The notes under the pieces were generated by a model that was not told where the DNA came from, searched no databases, and saw only the letters and a list, made by a program, of their open reading frames with translations. This document shows, piece by piece, positions 54,767 through 62,363 of a stretch of 64,000 nt of DNA. Positions within the stretch are counted from its first letter, which is position 1. The number at the start of each line of letters is the position of its first letter. The DNA is from Tritonibacter aquimaris (GTDB lineage Bacteria; Pseudomonadota; Alphaproteobacteria; Rhodobacterales; Rhodobacteraceae), in NCBI RefSeq assembly GCF_009617595.1, contig NZ_WIXK01000006.1, positions 124,001 to 188,000 of the forward strand. The letters run 5' to 3'. Made by a program: the position numbers and the translations under genes.

Positions 54767-55804
54767 TTATTGAAACGCTGGCATTACATCTTTGATGAAA
54801 CGCTCAAGCGATGCTTTCTTGCGCTCAAAGCTCATCGAGCTGTCGATCCAGAAAGAATATTCATCATATCCCAGCGCTTCAGACTTGCGGATCCGCTCGG
54901 TCACCACATCTGCGGTGCCAATGACCAGGCTGCGCTCCATGTTTTCCGGCGTGTAAAACGGATGGTTTGCAATGTCCTCATCGCTCAAGGGCGCAATCAG
55001 GCCCTGGCTGATGTCGCGCTCGTTTTTGAACCAGGCACCAAAGTAGTTGAAGAACCGGTTCAGCTCGACCGCCGCTTGTTTGGCGTCTGCTGTATCTTCG
55101 GCCACATAGGTATGGCGCAGCAGCATGATCTTGGGGCGTGCAATATCCGGGAATTTGGCGCAGGCATCGTTGAATTTGCCCATCAGGCTTTCAACTTCGT
55201 CATCGCCATTCCACAGCGGTGTCACCTGAACGTTGCAGCCGTTTTGAACTGCAAATTCATGGCTGTTGGGATCGCGCGCGGCCACCCAGATTGGCGGGCC
55301 GTCTTTTTGCACTGGCTGCGGCGCAGAAGTGGTTTTGGCGAATGAGTGGAACTCACCCTCCTGAGCATAATCGCCTTCCCACAGTTTTTTCACTGCAGGC
55401 ACCAGTTCACGCATGCGCTGACCGGCTTCCCAGGCATCCATGCCGGGCATCATGCGCTCATATTCAAAACTATAGGCACCGCGGGCAATCCCCAGGTCCA
55501 GACGTCCTTCGGTGATCAGGTCGGTCATCGCCGCTTCGCCTGCAAGGCGGATCGGATGCCAGAACGGCGCAATCACGGTACCGGTGCCAAGGCGCACGTT
55601 TTTGGTGTGGCGCGCCAGATCCACCAGATTCAGGAACGGGTTTGGTGCAATGGTGAAATTCATCCCATGGTGTTCACCGGTCCACACCGCATGCATACCG
55701 CCATCATCTGCGATTTTGCACAGTTGGATGAATTCATCATAGAGCTGCTTTTGATCCTGATCCGGGTCAATGCGCTCCATATGAGCAAAGAGCGAAAACT
55801 TCAT
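54767..55804 (-). CDS. LLM class flavin-dependent monooxygenase (TgnA-like by context)
   Basis: The 345-residue protein is a bacterial-luciferase-like TIM-barrel monooxygenase (MKFSLFAHMERIDPDQD; VWTGEHHGMNFTIAPNPFL; LGTGTVIAPFWHPIRLAGEAAMTD). These enzymes use reduced FMN from a partner reductase, encoded 1 bp upstream. In Acinetobacter the TgnA-TgnB pair of this kind cleaves the pyridine ring of trigonelline. The ATG at 55804 begins the family's conserved N-terminus; an earlier open codon lies inside the reductase gene. Confidence 0.9.
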   Translation of the reverse strand: MKFSLFAHMERIDPDQDQKQLYDEFIQLCKIADDGGMHAVWTGEHHGMNFTIAPNPFLNLVDLARHTKNVRLGTGTVIAPFWHPIRLAGEAAMTDLITEGRLDLGIARGAYSFEYERMMPGMDAWEAGQRMRELVPAVKKLWEGDYAQEGEFHSFAKTTSAPQPVQKDGPPIWVAARDPNSHEFAVQNGCNVQVTPLWNGDDEVESLMGKFNDACAKFPDIARPKIMLLRHTYVAEDTADAKQAAVELNRFFNYFGAWFKNERDISQGLIAPLSDEDIANHPFYTPENMERSLVIGTADVVTERIRKSEALGYDEYSFWIDSSMSFERKKASLERFIKDVMPAFQ

Positions 55805-55805
55805 A

Positions 55806-56744
55806 TTACTTGCTCCCATTTGCAACGGATTTCACTTCGCCGCTGACTTCATTTCCGAGGTAAACGCCAAAGTTTCCAAATTGGCTTTCTTGTGCAAAGC
55901 GCTCCAGCATGGTGCACATGGCCGGGTCCGCCATGTCAGCCAAAGTGCTGGTGGTGATTTCCGTAAACACACCTTTGGTCGGGGTGCCGCCTTCTGCCTT
56001 GCAGAGGAAGGAAATATGCTGGTGTTTGCGTGCCTTGTCTTCGTAGATCGAGTAGATGAAGCCAGGTTCAGCCTCAATCCCGGTGTCCGCAATCAGCTGT
56101 TTCAACGCATTGGTTGCACCATCTGACACATCTTCGCTTGTGGGCAGGGTCAGCTTGCCCTGATCATTGCCCAAAAGCAGTACCTTGCCGTCGCGCTCAA
56201 TAAGTGCGGACACCACCAGATCGGTGCGCTCGCTCAGCGCTTTTGCCTCTGCAGTGGGGGCAACATAGGCACCACGGGCGTAGCCGAGACCGGGGGTTAC
56301 ATTGTGGTCAAAGGCTTTCACCTCACCGATCAAAATCAGATGGTCGCCTGCATCGACGGTTTTGTGCATCGCGCAGTCAAACCATGCCGACACCCCCTCC
56401 AAAATAGGGGAGCCATGCGGGCCATTTTGCCACTCCACAGCGGCAAACCGGTCTTTGATCGGGCGGGCAAATGTGTTGGACACCTCGATCTGATCCTCAG
56501 CAAGGATATTGACCCCGAAGGTTTCTGCCTTGGCAAAGCTGTCATAGTTGCTTGAGGTATTGGCCAGGCACACCAGAACCATCGGGGGATCGATTGAGAC
56601 CGATGTGAATGAATTGGCGGTGAAACCCAGCGGGTTGCCGCTGTCGTCATAGCTGGTCACAACGGTTACGCCGGTCATAAAGGTGCCAAACGCATTGCGC
56701 AGTGCGCGCGGGTTGTTCAGCATTTGCGGGTCAAATTGGCTCAT
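55806..56744 (-). CDS. Flavin reductase with degenerate Nudix-like C-terminal domain (TgnB-like by context)
   Basis: The 312-residue protein has an FMN-binding split-barrel reductase at about residues 8-165 (LRNAFGTFMTGVTVVTS, GFTANSFTSVSIDPPMVLVCL). It would supply FMNH2 to the adjacent monooxygenase. Residues about 180-300 resemble a Nudix fold (VVSALIERDGKVLLLGNDQGKLTLP), but the Nudix box has lost its R-E-x2-E-E residues (ALKQLIADTG). It is therefore probably a binding or regulatory domain and not a hydrolase. It overlaps the hydrolase stop by 4 nt. Confidence 0.88.
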   Translation of the reverse strand: MSQFDPQMLNNPRALRNAFGTFMTGVTVVTSYDDSGNPLGFTANSFTSVSIDPPMVLVCLANTSSNYDSFAKAETFGVNILAEDQIEVSNTFARPIKDRFAAVEWQNGPHGSPILEGVSAWFDCAMHKTVDAGDHLILIGEVKAFDHNVTPGLGYARGAYVAPTAEAKALSERTDLVVSALIERDGKVLLLGNDQGKLTLPTSEDVSDGATNALKQLIADTGIEAEPGFIYSIYEDKARKHQHISFLCKAEGGTPTKGVFTEITTSTLADMADPAMCTMLERFAQESQFGNFGVYLGNEVSGEVKSVANGSK

Positions 56745-57568
56745 GCGACGTTTTTCTCCTCAAGCGGGGTTTGCAGCCACTCCTCCAGCGCTGCATTCAC
56801 GGCGTCTGGGGCCGTTAGATTTACCATATGACGGTGGTTTTTGATGATAACGGCACGCCCGAGGGGGGCGGCCTCTGCCATGGCCTGCGACATCTCAGCC
56901 GATGAGTTGAGGTCACCATCACCGGTCAATGCAAGCAGCGGGCAGCGGATGTGGGCAAACCCATCTGCATAAACGGCGTCGCCGTGGGCAAAGGCGGAGT
57001 AGGCGGTTGCATAGCCTTCGATCCGCACGGTTGAAAGCCAGTCAGACACTTGTGCACGGGCGTTTTGTTCAACGTCCGTGTCGCCAAACCAACGTGTCAA
57101 AGGGGTCTCGAGATCAAATGATCCTTCAGAGATTTTCTCAGCGCGCGCTTTTACGGCGGCGCTGGCAGCTTCGTCGCGGCAAAATACACCGTTCAAAAGC
57201 GCCACACGTTCCAATCGTTCCGGGTGGGTCGTTGCAAACCCGCCAGAGATCAGCGCACCCATGGAATGGCCAGCCAGATTGACGCGATCCAGTTTGAGCG
57301 CATCCAATGTCGCCAGCAACCAATCCACAAAAACGCTCAACGCAGAGCCGCTGGGGATGACATCGCTGCCGCCATGCCCCGGCATATCCAACGCAATCAC
57401 ATGGTGGGTCTCACCAAAGGCCTCCAGCTGCGGCTGCCAGGATGCGGATTGCATGCCAACACCGTGGATCAAGACCAGTGGCGCGGCTTTCCCTTTGTGG
57501 GAAAGCCCGACCTCACGATAGGTCGTTTTGCCAAATGGACTAGACAGCTGCAGGGTTTTCAACGTCAT
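56741..57568 (-). CDS. Alpha/beta hydrolase (TgnD-like by context)
   Basis: The 275-residue hydrolase has the oxyanion region LVLIHGVGMQSASW, nucleophile elbow AGHSMGALISGG with Ser, the Asp in LTGDGDLN and His in NHRHMVNL. Family members include the N-acylaminomethylene-succinate hydrolases of vitamin B6 and trigonelline breakdown. That step would release formate, methylamine, CO2 and succinate semialdehyde. The ATG at 57568 overlaps the DUF1185 gene by 29 nt and has AAGGA upstream; an open extension 26 codons earlier lies wholly within DUF1185. Confidence 0.88.
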   Translation of the reverse strand: MTLKTLQLSSPFGKTTYREVGLSHKGKAAPLVLIHGVGMQSASWQPQLEAFGETHHVIALDMPGHGGSDVIPSGSALSVFVDWLLATLDALKLDRVNLAGHSMGALISGGFATTHPERLERVALLNGVFCRDEAASAAVKARAEKISEGSFDLETPLTRWFGDTDVEQNARAQVSDWLSTVRIEGYATAYSAFAHGDAVYADGFAHIRCPLLALTGDGDLNSSAEMSQAMAEAAPLGRAVIIKNHRHMVNLTAPDAVNAALEEWLQTPLEEKNVA

Positions 57569-58142
57569 GTCCCAATTCCTTAAGGTCTTGATAACGATCG
57601 CCAATACGGTGATGCGGGCGGCCACCAATAGAGGCACCAAGCGCAATTACAATCTCGTCAGGGCCGGGCGCGTCCGCGACCTGCAGCTGAATGGTCAGAT
57701 AGTGGCTGCGACGACCGCCATCGTTTTTATCCATCAAAGGCACCTGCAATGAGGCGTTTGCCGGGCCGCGGGTGTTGGTGAAGGCCAGGTAGGATTTTGC
57801 GCCCACCGCCTCGCGGTAGAAGTTCCCGAACCGCAGCGTGTGGATCAGCGCAGAGCCGTGCTCGACTTCACCGTTTACACCAACAATAGCGCCTTTGCCG
57901 TAAGCTTCGACTTTGTCGCCACCGCCTGCAGCTTCAAGCACCATATCCGTCAACAGCTTGCCCAGGCCCGGCGCGCAGTCGTGAATGGCGGGTTTCAGGT
58001 CTTCGACAAACCCCATCCCGGCCCAGGGGTTTTTGATCACGGCAAGCGCTGCGATCATTTTGAGTGGGGTCTCAGCGACCTTGCCCCCTTCGATCAGGGT
58101 GTTTTCCACGTGAAGCAGCGTTTTGCGGATTTCTGCGGGCAT
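57540..58142 (-). CDS. DUF1185 (amino acid synthesis family) protein
   Basis: The 200-residue protein matches the DUF1185 family (IRKTLLHVENTLIEGGK; KNPWAGMGFVEDLKPAI; GSALIHTLRFGNFYREAVGA; SHYLTIQLQVADAPGPDEIV). The biochemical role of the family is unknown to me despite its name. The start has AGAGGAGAG 6 bases upstream. It is the first gene of the minus-strand catabolic operon, directly after a dyad operator, so it is probably an enzyme or carrier of the same pathway. It has no counterpart in the Acinetobacter tgn set as I know it. Confidence 0.85.
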   Translation of the reverse strand: MPAEIRKTLLHVENTLIEGGKVAETPLKMIAALAVIKNPWAGMGFVEDLKPAIHDCAPGLGKLLTDMVLEAAGGGDKVEAYGKGAIVGVNGEVEHGSALIHTLRFGNFYREAVGAKSYLAFTNTRGPANASLQVPLMDKNDGGRRSHYLTIQLQVADAPGPDEIVIALGASIGGRPHHRIGDRYQDLKELGHDVENPAAV

Positions 58143-58175
58143 TGAGGCTCTCCTCTGTGATTCTCTGGCTGTAAC

Positions 58176-58187
58176 ATGGTATACCAT
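58176..58187. promoter_or_regulatory. FCD/GntR-type operator in the divergent promoter
   Basis: ATGGTATACCAT is a perfect 12-nt palindrome of the TGGTATACCA type often bound by FadR-subfamily GntR regulators. It lies 34 bp from the DUF1185 start and 59 bp from the GntR start, so it could control both directions. Confidence 0.8.
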
Positions 58188-58245
58188 CATACATTATGTC
58201 AATCACACCTTGATAAGATCTCGCAACACTGCTAGCGATTTGGTC

Positions 58246-58932
58246 ATGGACACGACACCAATGGCGAAAATTGAACAGCCTCCTGCAACGCTTAGAGACA
58301 TGGTTCAGGAGCGATTGCGTGAGGCGATTATTGAGGGTTTTTTTGAGCCTGGACAAAGGCTTGTGGAAAGACCTCTTTGCGACCAGCTCGGGGTGAGCCG
58401 CACGGTAATCCGTGAAACGATGCGGTATCTTGAAGCCGAAGGGCTGGTTGAAATCCTGCCCGGTCGCGGCCCCATCGTGGCCACGATCAGCCAGGAAGAT
58501 GCGCGCCAGATCTTTGATATCCGCCGGATGCTTGAGACCTCAGCGGCAGAAACCTGCGCCGATAAGATCGTGCCGGAGCGCGCTGAAGCGTTGCAAACGG
58601 CCTTTGACCGCCTGAAGCAGGTGGGCAGCACAAAGGCACCGGGGGAGTTGTTCAAAGCAACCGCTGATTTCTATTCGGTCATCTTTGAAGGGGCGGGACA
58701 TCACATCGCCTGGGAAATCGTGCAGCGTCTCAATGGGCGGATCAGCCGGTTGCGGATGATGACCCTTTCCACCCAAGAGCGCAAACGCCCCGGCATCGTT
58801 CATATGGAGCACATCTGCGCGGCCATTGTTTCAGGTGATGCCGCCGCCGCGCGTCATGCGGTCGAAGAACACCTGGAAGACACGGCAGCAGTTGCCAGCA
58901 AGCTGCTTTCAAAGGATGCCGAAAATGACTGA
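58246..58932 (+). CDS. GntR family regulator with FCD effector domain
   Basis: The 228-residue protein has a winged helix-turn-helix (LRDMVQERLREAIIEGFFEPG; CDQLGVSRTVIRETMRYLEAEGLV, by parts) and an all-helical FCD domain from about residue 85. FCD proteins are usually repressors that release DNA when a carboxylic acid binds. Two ATGs (58246 and 58261) are possible starts. It is divergent from the betaine-degradation operon and is its likely regulator; Acinetobacter uses a different type of regulator for tgn genes, as far as I recall. Confidence 0.9.
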   Translation: MDTTPMAKIEQPPATLRDMVQERLREAIIEGFFEPGQRLVERPLCDQLGVSRTVIRETMRYLEAEGLVEILPGRGPIVATISQEDARQIFDIRRMLETSAAETCADKIVPERAEALQTAFDRLKQVGSTKAPGELFKATADFYSVIFEGAGHHIAWEIVQRLNGRISRLRMMTLSTQERKRPGIVHMEHICAAIVSGDAAAARHAVEEHLEDTAAVASKLLSKDAEND

Positions 58933-59221
58933 TCAGCCCAAAGCCTATTGGATTGCCAATGTCACTGTCACCGATCCAGATGCCTATACGGGCTATCAAG
59001 AGCTTGCACCTGAGGCCTTTGCCAAGTTTGGCGCCCGGTTTCTGGCGCGTGGGGCGGCGCAGTCGCTTGAGGGCACAGACTGGCAGCGCCGGGTGATTAT
59101 CGAATTTGACAGTATGGAGCAGGCGCGGGCCTGTTACGATTCCGATGAATACCGCGCCGCCCGCGCGCGGCGCAAAGGGGCCTGCACGGCTGACATCGCC
59201 CTGATCGAAGCTCTGGTCTAA
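58925..59221 (+). CDS. DUF1330 family protein
   Basis: The 98-residue alpha-beta barrel protein has the DUF1330 pattern (YWIANVTVTDPDAYTGYQEL; ARGAAQSLEGTDWQRRVIIEFDS; ACYDSDEYRAARARRKG, by parts). Related proteins are small dimeric ferredoxin-fold enzymes or binders of unknown role. It overlaps the end of the GntR gene by 8 nt and so belongs to its operon. I infer a side role in the neighbouring catabolic pathway. Confidence 0.85.
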   Translation: MTDQPKAYWIANVTVTDPDAYTGYQELAPEAFAKFGARFLARGAAQSLEGTDWQRRVIIEFDSMEQARACYDSDEYRAARARRKGACTADIALIEALV

Positions 59222-59243
59222 CTCAAACCAAACTGGATGAAAC

Positions 59244-59621
59244 ATGGAAGACTTGTTTGAAACTGGCCTCGCGCAGCGCAAGGCCACCCTTGGTGCTGAA
59301 TACGTCGAAAACAATCTGGCGGCCGCAGATGACTTTACCCGCCCGTTCCAAGAGGCGATGACCGCCTGGTGCTGGGGCTTTGGCTGGGGAGATGATGCGA
59401 TTGACGTGAAAACGCGCTCGCTGATGAATCTCAGCATGATTGGTGCATTGGGCAAAATGCACGAATGGGAACTGCATCTGAATGGGGCCATCAACAATGG
59501 CGTCACCAAAGATGAAATTCGCGCGGCGATTCATGTCATTGCGATCTATTGCGGTGTGCCGCAGGGGGTTGAATGTTTCCGCATTGCCAAACGCGTTCTG
59601 GCAGAGCGTGACATGGCGTAA
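59244..59621 (+). CDS. Carboxymuconolactone decarboxylase family protein (PcaC-like)
   Basis: The 125-residue helical protein resembles PcaC-type CMD proteins (LTRSL-like segment VKTRSLMNLSMIGALG, then HEWELHLNGAINNGVTKDEIRAAIHVIAIYCGVP, by parts). It has no C-x2-C redox pair, so a peroxidase role as in AhpD is unlikely and an isomerase, lyase or decarboxylase role is more plausible. It is third in the GntR operon, 22 bp after DUF1330, and ends before a terminator. Confidence 0.88.
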   Translation: MEDLFETGLAQRKATLGAEYVENNLAAADDFTRPFQEAMTAWCWGFGWGDDAIDVKTRSLMNLSMIGALGKMHEWELHLNGAINNGVTKDEIRAAIHVIAIYCGVPQGVECFRIAKRVLAERDMA

Positions 59622-59651
59622 GCCACTCGTTGTATTTCCGGATCCGTTGGG

Positions 59652-59678
59652 GCGCTGCTGTTTGCAGCGCTCTTTTTT
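59652..59678 (+). terminator. Rho-independent terminator of the gntR operon
   Basis: A perfect 7-bp stem (GCGCTGC / GCAGCGC, loop TGTTT) is followed by TCTTTTTT. Confidence 0.9.
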
Positions 59679-59795
59679 GTGGCGGGTATGGGGTGCACCC
59701 AGATTGTCTTGCAGCCCGATTGCAGCTCTTGGTCAATAAACCCCTTCCGTATTGCTGGTTTGTGTGGAACAAAACGAGAATATGGAGGTGGTTCG

Positions 59796-60956
59796 ATGGC
59801 TCAGCTGAAAATAGACAACCCCACTGCGCGCGCCCTGTGGTTGTCGTCGCATGGGCTTGCGCAGACCCCAACCGGTCCATTGGATACGTTGGAGCTGATC
59901 CAGCATCTGGGTTTTGTTCAGCTCGACACCATTCAGGTGGTGTCACGCGCCCATCACCATATTCTGTGGAGCCGCAATCAGAACTACCGCGAGCCCCAGC
60001 TAGATCCATTGCTGCGCAACACGCGGCAGGTGTTTGAACATTTCACCCATGATGCATCTGTACTGCCGATGGCGTTTTTGCCGCTGTGGCAGCGCCAGTT
60101 TCAACGCATGCAGCAACGGGTTGCGCGCTCCAGCTGGTATGGCAAACATCTTGATCCCGATCTCATTGCGCAGGTCACGCGACGGGTGCGCGAAGAGGGG
60201 CCGCTGTCGACGCAGGATTTCAACACCCAGGTCGAGGGGGCCAAAACCATGTGGAAGCGGCCACCTCATAAAATGGTTCTGGATTATCTCTGGTATTCTG
60301 GCGTCTTGGCGACCTCGCACCGTGTTGGCTTTACCAAAGTTTACGACCTGGCAGAGCGGGTTTTTCCGCAGGATCTGCCCCAGCTCAGCGATGACGCGCA
60401 GATCAATGGGCTGTGCACAGCGGCGCTTGACCGTCTTGGCTTTGGCACCGCTGGCGAGATCCGCAAGTTCTGGGATGCCTGCGACGCGCCTGAGGTCAAA
60501 ACCTGGCTTGAGCGTGAAAACGCGCCTCTGGTTGAGGTGGAGCTACAAGGGGCTGATGGCAGCTGGAGCAACGCCTTTGCCTGTCCGGATATTGAGGCAC
60601 GGATTGCCGCGCTGCGCGATCCCACCAGCCGTCTGCGTATTCTCAACCCGTTTGATCCGGCGATCCGCGATCGCAGCCGGCTCAGCCGCTTGTTTGGGTT
60701 TGACTATACGGTTGAAATGTTTGTGCCCGCCGCCAAACGCAAATGGGGCTATTATATTTATCCGCTGCTGGAGGGGGGCCGTTTTGTTGGCCGGGCTGAG
60801 ATCAAGGGGGATCGCCGTGCTGGTACGCTCACGCTCAGTAAGCTCTGGTTTGAAAGCGCGCGTCTGGATACCGCAAAGCGCAGGCAGAAACTTGCAGCAG
60901 AGCTTACGCGCCTTGCCCGCCTTGCGGAGCTGCAGCAGGTAATCTGGCTGGCGTAA
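59796..60956 (+). CDS. AlkX/YcaQ-type winged-helix DNA glycosylase
   Basis: The 386-residue protein belongs to the HTH_42 family. It has the N-terminal ARALWLSSHGL, the catalytic-type motif Q-hydrophobic-D (Gln42-Leu43-Asp44 in FVQLDTIQVVSRAHH), and HDASVLPM. The C-terminus has NPFDPAIRDRSRLSRLFGFDY. Q-x-D marks the AlkX/YcaQ branch, which unhooks interstrand crosslinks and alkylated bases, while Q-x-Q marks AlkZ. GGAGGTGG lies 5 bases before the ATG. It stands between a terminator and a long promoter region. Confidence 0.9.
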   Translation: MAQLKIDNPTARALWLSSHGLAQTPTGPLDTLELIQHLGFVQLDTIQVVSRAHHHILWSRNQNYREPQLDPLLRNTRQVFEHFTHDASVLPMAFLPLWQRQFQRMQQRVARSSWYGKHLDPDLIAQVTRRVREEGPLSTQDFNTQVEGAKTMWKRPPHKMVLDYLWYSGVLATSHRVGFTKVYDLAERVFPQDLPQLSDDAQINGLCTAALDRLGFGTAGEIRKFWDACDAPEVKTWLERENAPLVEVELQGADGSWSNAFACPDIEARIAALRDPTSRLRILNPFDPAIRDRSRLSRLFGFDYTVEMFVPAAKRKWGYYIYPLLEGGRFVGRAEIKGDRRAGTLTLSKLWFESARLDTAKRRQKLAAELTRLARLAELQQVIWLA

Positions 60957-61347
60957 CCCCGGCCTTTTTACGCGATACTGTCGATGATGATTGCGGGCAT
61001 CACTGGGGTGGTGCCGATTTTTCCGACCCGACTCACGGGTTAAAAACCCTTGCTTGATGTTTGTTGAATCAGATGTTTGCGCGCAAACTAATGATATAAT
61101 GTGCGTTGTTCTTCTGTGGGTCGAAATTTTTGCTGATTTTTGAGATGTGTAATATATTGTTTTAAATGTTTAAAATGAACTGATGTTCAATTTTAGTGCA
61201 GTGTGGTGTGTCACGTTAGGGAATTTATTGCGCAATATTTGCGTTTTGGTTTATATCCGTATTTGGGCATGTAGCGTTTCGTGATTTTAATGATCCTGCG
61301 CTTGTGCCGAGTTGATAGGGAGGGGTTTCCCCTCGGAGGAGAATATT
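60957..61347. promoter_or_regulatory. Long AT-rich promoter region of the TRAP operon with several dyads
   Basis: This 391-bp gap holds no gene. A small hairpin (ACCCG-ACTCA-CGGGT, 61026-61040) may end the glycosylase transcript. Three dyads follow: GTTTGCGCGCAAAC, perfect 14 nt, at 61075-61088; TGAAC-TGAT-GTTCA at 61176-61189; and TATTGCGCAATA, perfect 12 nt, at 61226-61237. The middle part is far richer in A and T than its surroundings. This fits a multiply regulated promoter. Confidence 0.6.
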
Positions 61348-62361
61348 ATGAAAATGACCTTCACGCGCCGCGCAGCCCTGGCTGCGCTGACCTCTGTTGC
61401 GGCCCTTGCTGGGGTGGCATCCACCGCAGCGGCAGAAACCGTTCGCCTGCGTTTCCACACATTCTACGGCACCGAAATCGATCCGATCGCGAAGAAATTC
61501 CGCGATACCGTAAAGGAAAAATCCGGCGGCTCGCTGCGGATCCAGTATTTCCGCGGTGGTGAACTGGTGGCGTCTGACCAATTTGCCGATGCTGTGGCAA
61601 AAGGCACTGTAGATATCGTGCACGGTGCGGGTGGCTATTGGTCCGGCAAAATTGACGTGGGCAACATCGAGGCGGGTCTGCCTGGTGCATGGGCCAGCGT
61701 TGATGAGGCAAAAGCGCTGTTCGGAAGCGAAGAAGTGCACAATTTGCTGAGCGAAGCCTATGCCGAAGCGGGCACTGTGTTTCTGGGCAAAGGCTATGGT
61801 CACAACTACGATCTTCTGACGTCCGAGCCGGTGAACTCCCTGGAGGATCTGAAAACCCGTAAGATCCGCGCAACCTCCAACGTGGCCAAAGTGCTGTCTG
61901 CCTTTGATATCCCAACCGTTTACCTGCCCGCGCAAGAGCTTTACATCGGCATGTCCACCGGTGTGATTGATGGTGCGATCTATGGTGGTCCGGTTGAATA
62001 CGAACAGCTGAAACTGCACGAAACCGCCAAAAACTACACCTTCCTCAACATGCTGATGCCGGGCTGGACCGAAACCTTCCTTGCAAACCCAGCATCTTGG
62101 GAAAAGCTCTCGGATGAGCATAAGGCGATCCTTGATGAAGCCATCGCGCAATTTGCCGATGACATTCACCAGTGGCTGGCCGAGGGCAACTCTGGCGTGG
62201 CCGAAGGCACCTTCGAATACACCACTCTGCCAGAAGCGGATTCGATTGCTCTGACCCGCGCATCACAAGCGGTCTGGGCTGAAGAAGCCGAACGCTCCGA
62301 GCGCAACAAAGCGCTGGTTGATGCGCTGATTGCCAACGCCAAGGCACACGGGCGTCTGTAA
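61348..62361 (+). CDS. dctP: TRAP transporter substrate-binding protein (DctP)
   Basis: The 337-residue periplasmic protein has a signal peptide with a twin-arginine-like RRAAL (MKMTFTRRAALAAL, cleavage near AAA-ET). The DctP fold follows (FHTFYGTEIDPIAKKFRDTV; ELVASDQFADAVAKGTVDI; and the carboxylate-binding Arg in TRKIRATSN). It captures an organic acid for the two membrane subunits. CGGAGGAG precedes the ATG at 61348. The substrate is not determinable; the length fits the family. Confidence 0.93.
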   Translation: MKMTFTRRAALAALTSVAALAGVASTAAAETVRLRFHTFYGTEIDPIAKKFRDTVKEKSGGSLRIQYFRGGELVASDQFADAVAKGTVDIVHGAGGYWSGKIDVGNIEAGLPGAWASVDEAKALFGSEEVHNLLSEAYAEAGTVFLGKGYGHNYDLLTSEPVNSLEDLKTRKIRATSNVAKVLSAFDIPTVYLPAQELYIGMSTGVIDGAIYGGPVEYEQLKLHETAKNYTFLNMLMPGWTETFLANPASWEKLSDEHKAILDEAIAQFADDIHQWLAEGNSGVAEGTFEYTTLPEADSIALTRASQAVWAEEAERSERNKALVDALIANAKAHGRL

Positions 62362-62363
62362 TC

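Noticed and set aside
61225-62169. 314-codon minus-strand frame opposite dctP
   Set aside because: It is antisense to a clear TRAP binding-protein gene with a signal peptide and ribosome site. The translation matches no family I know.
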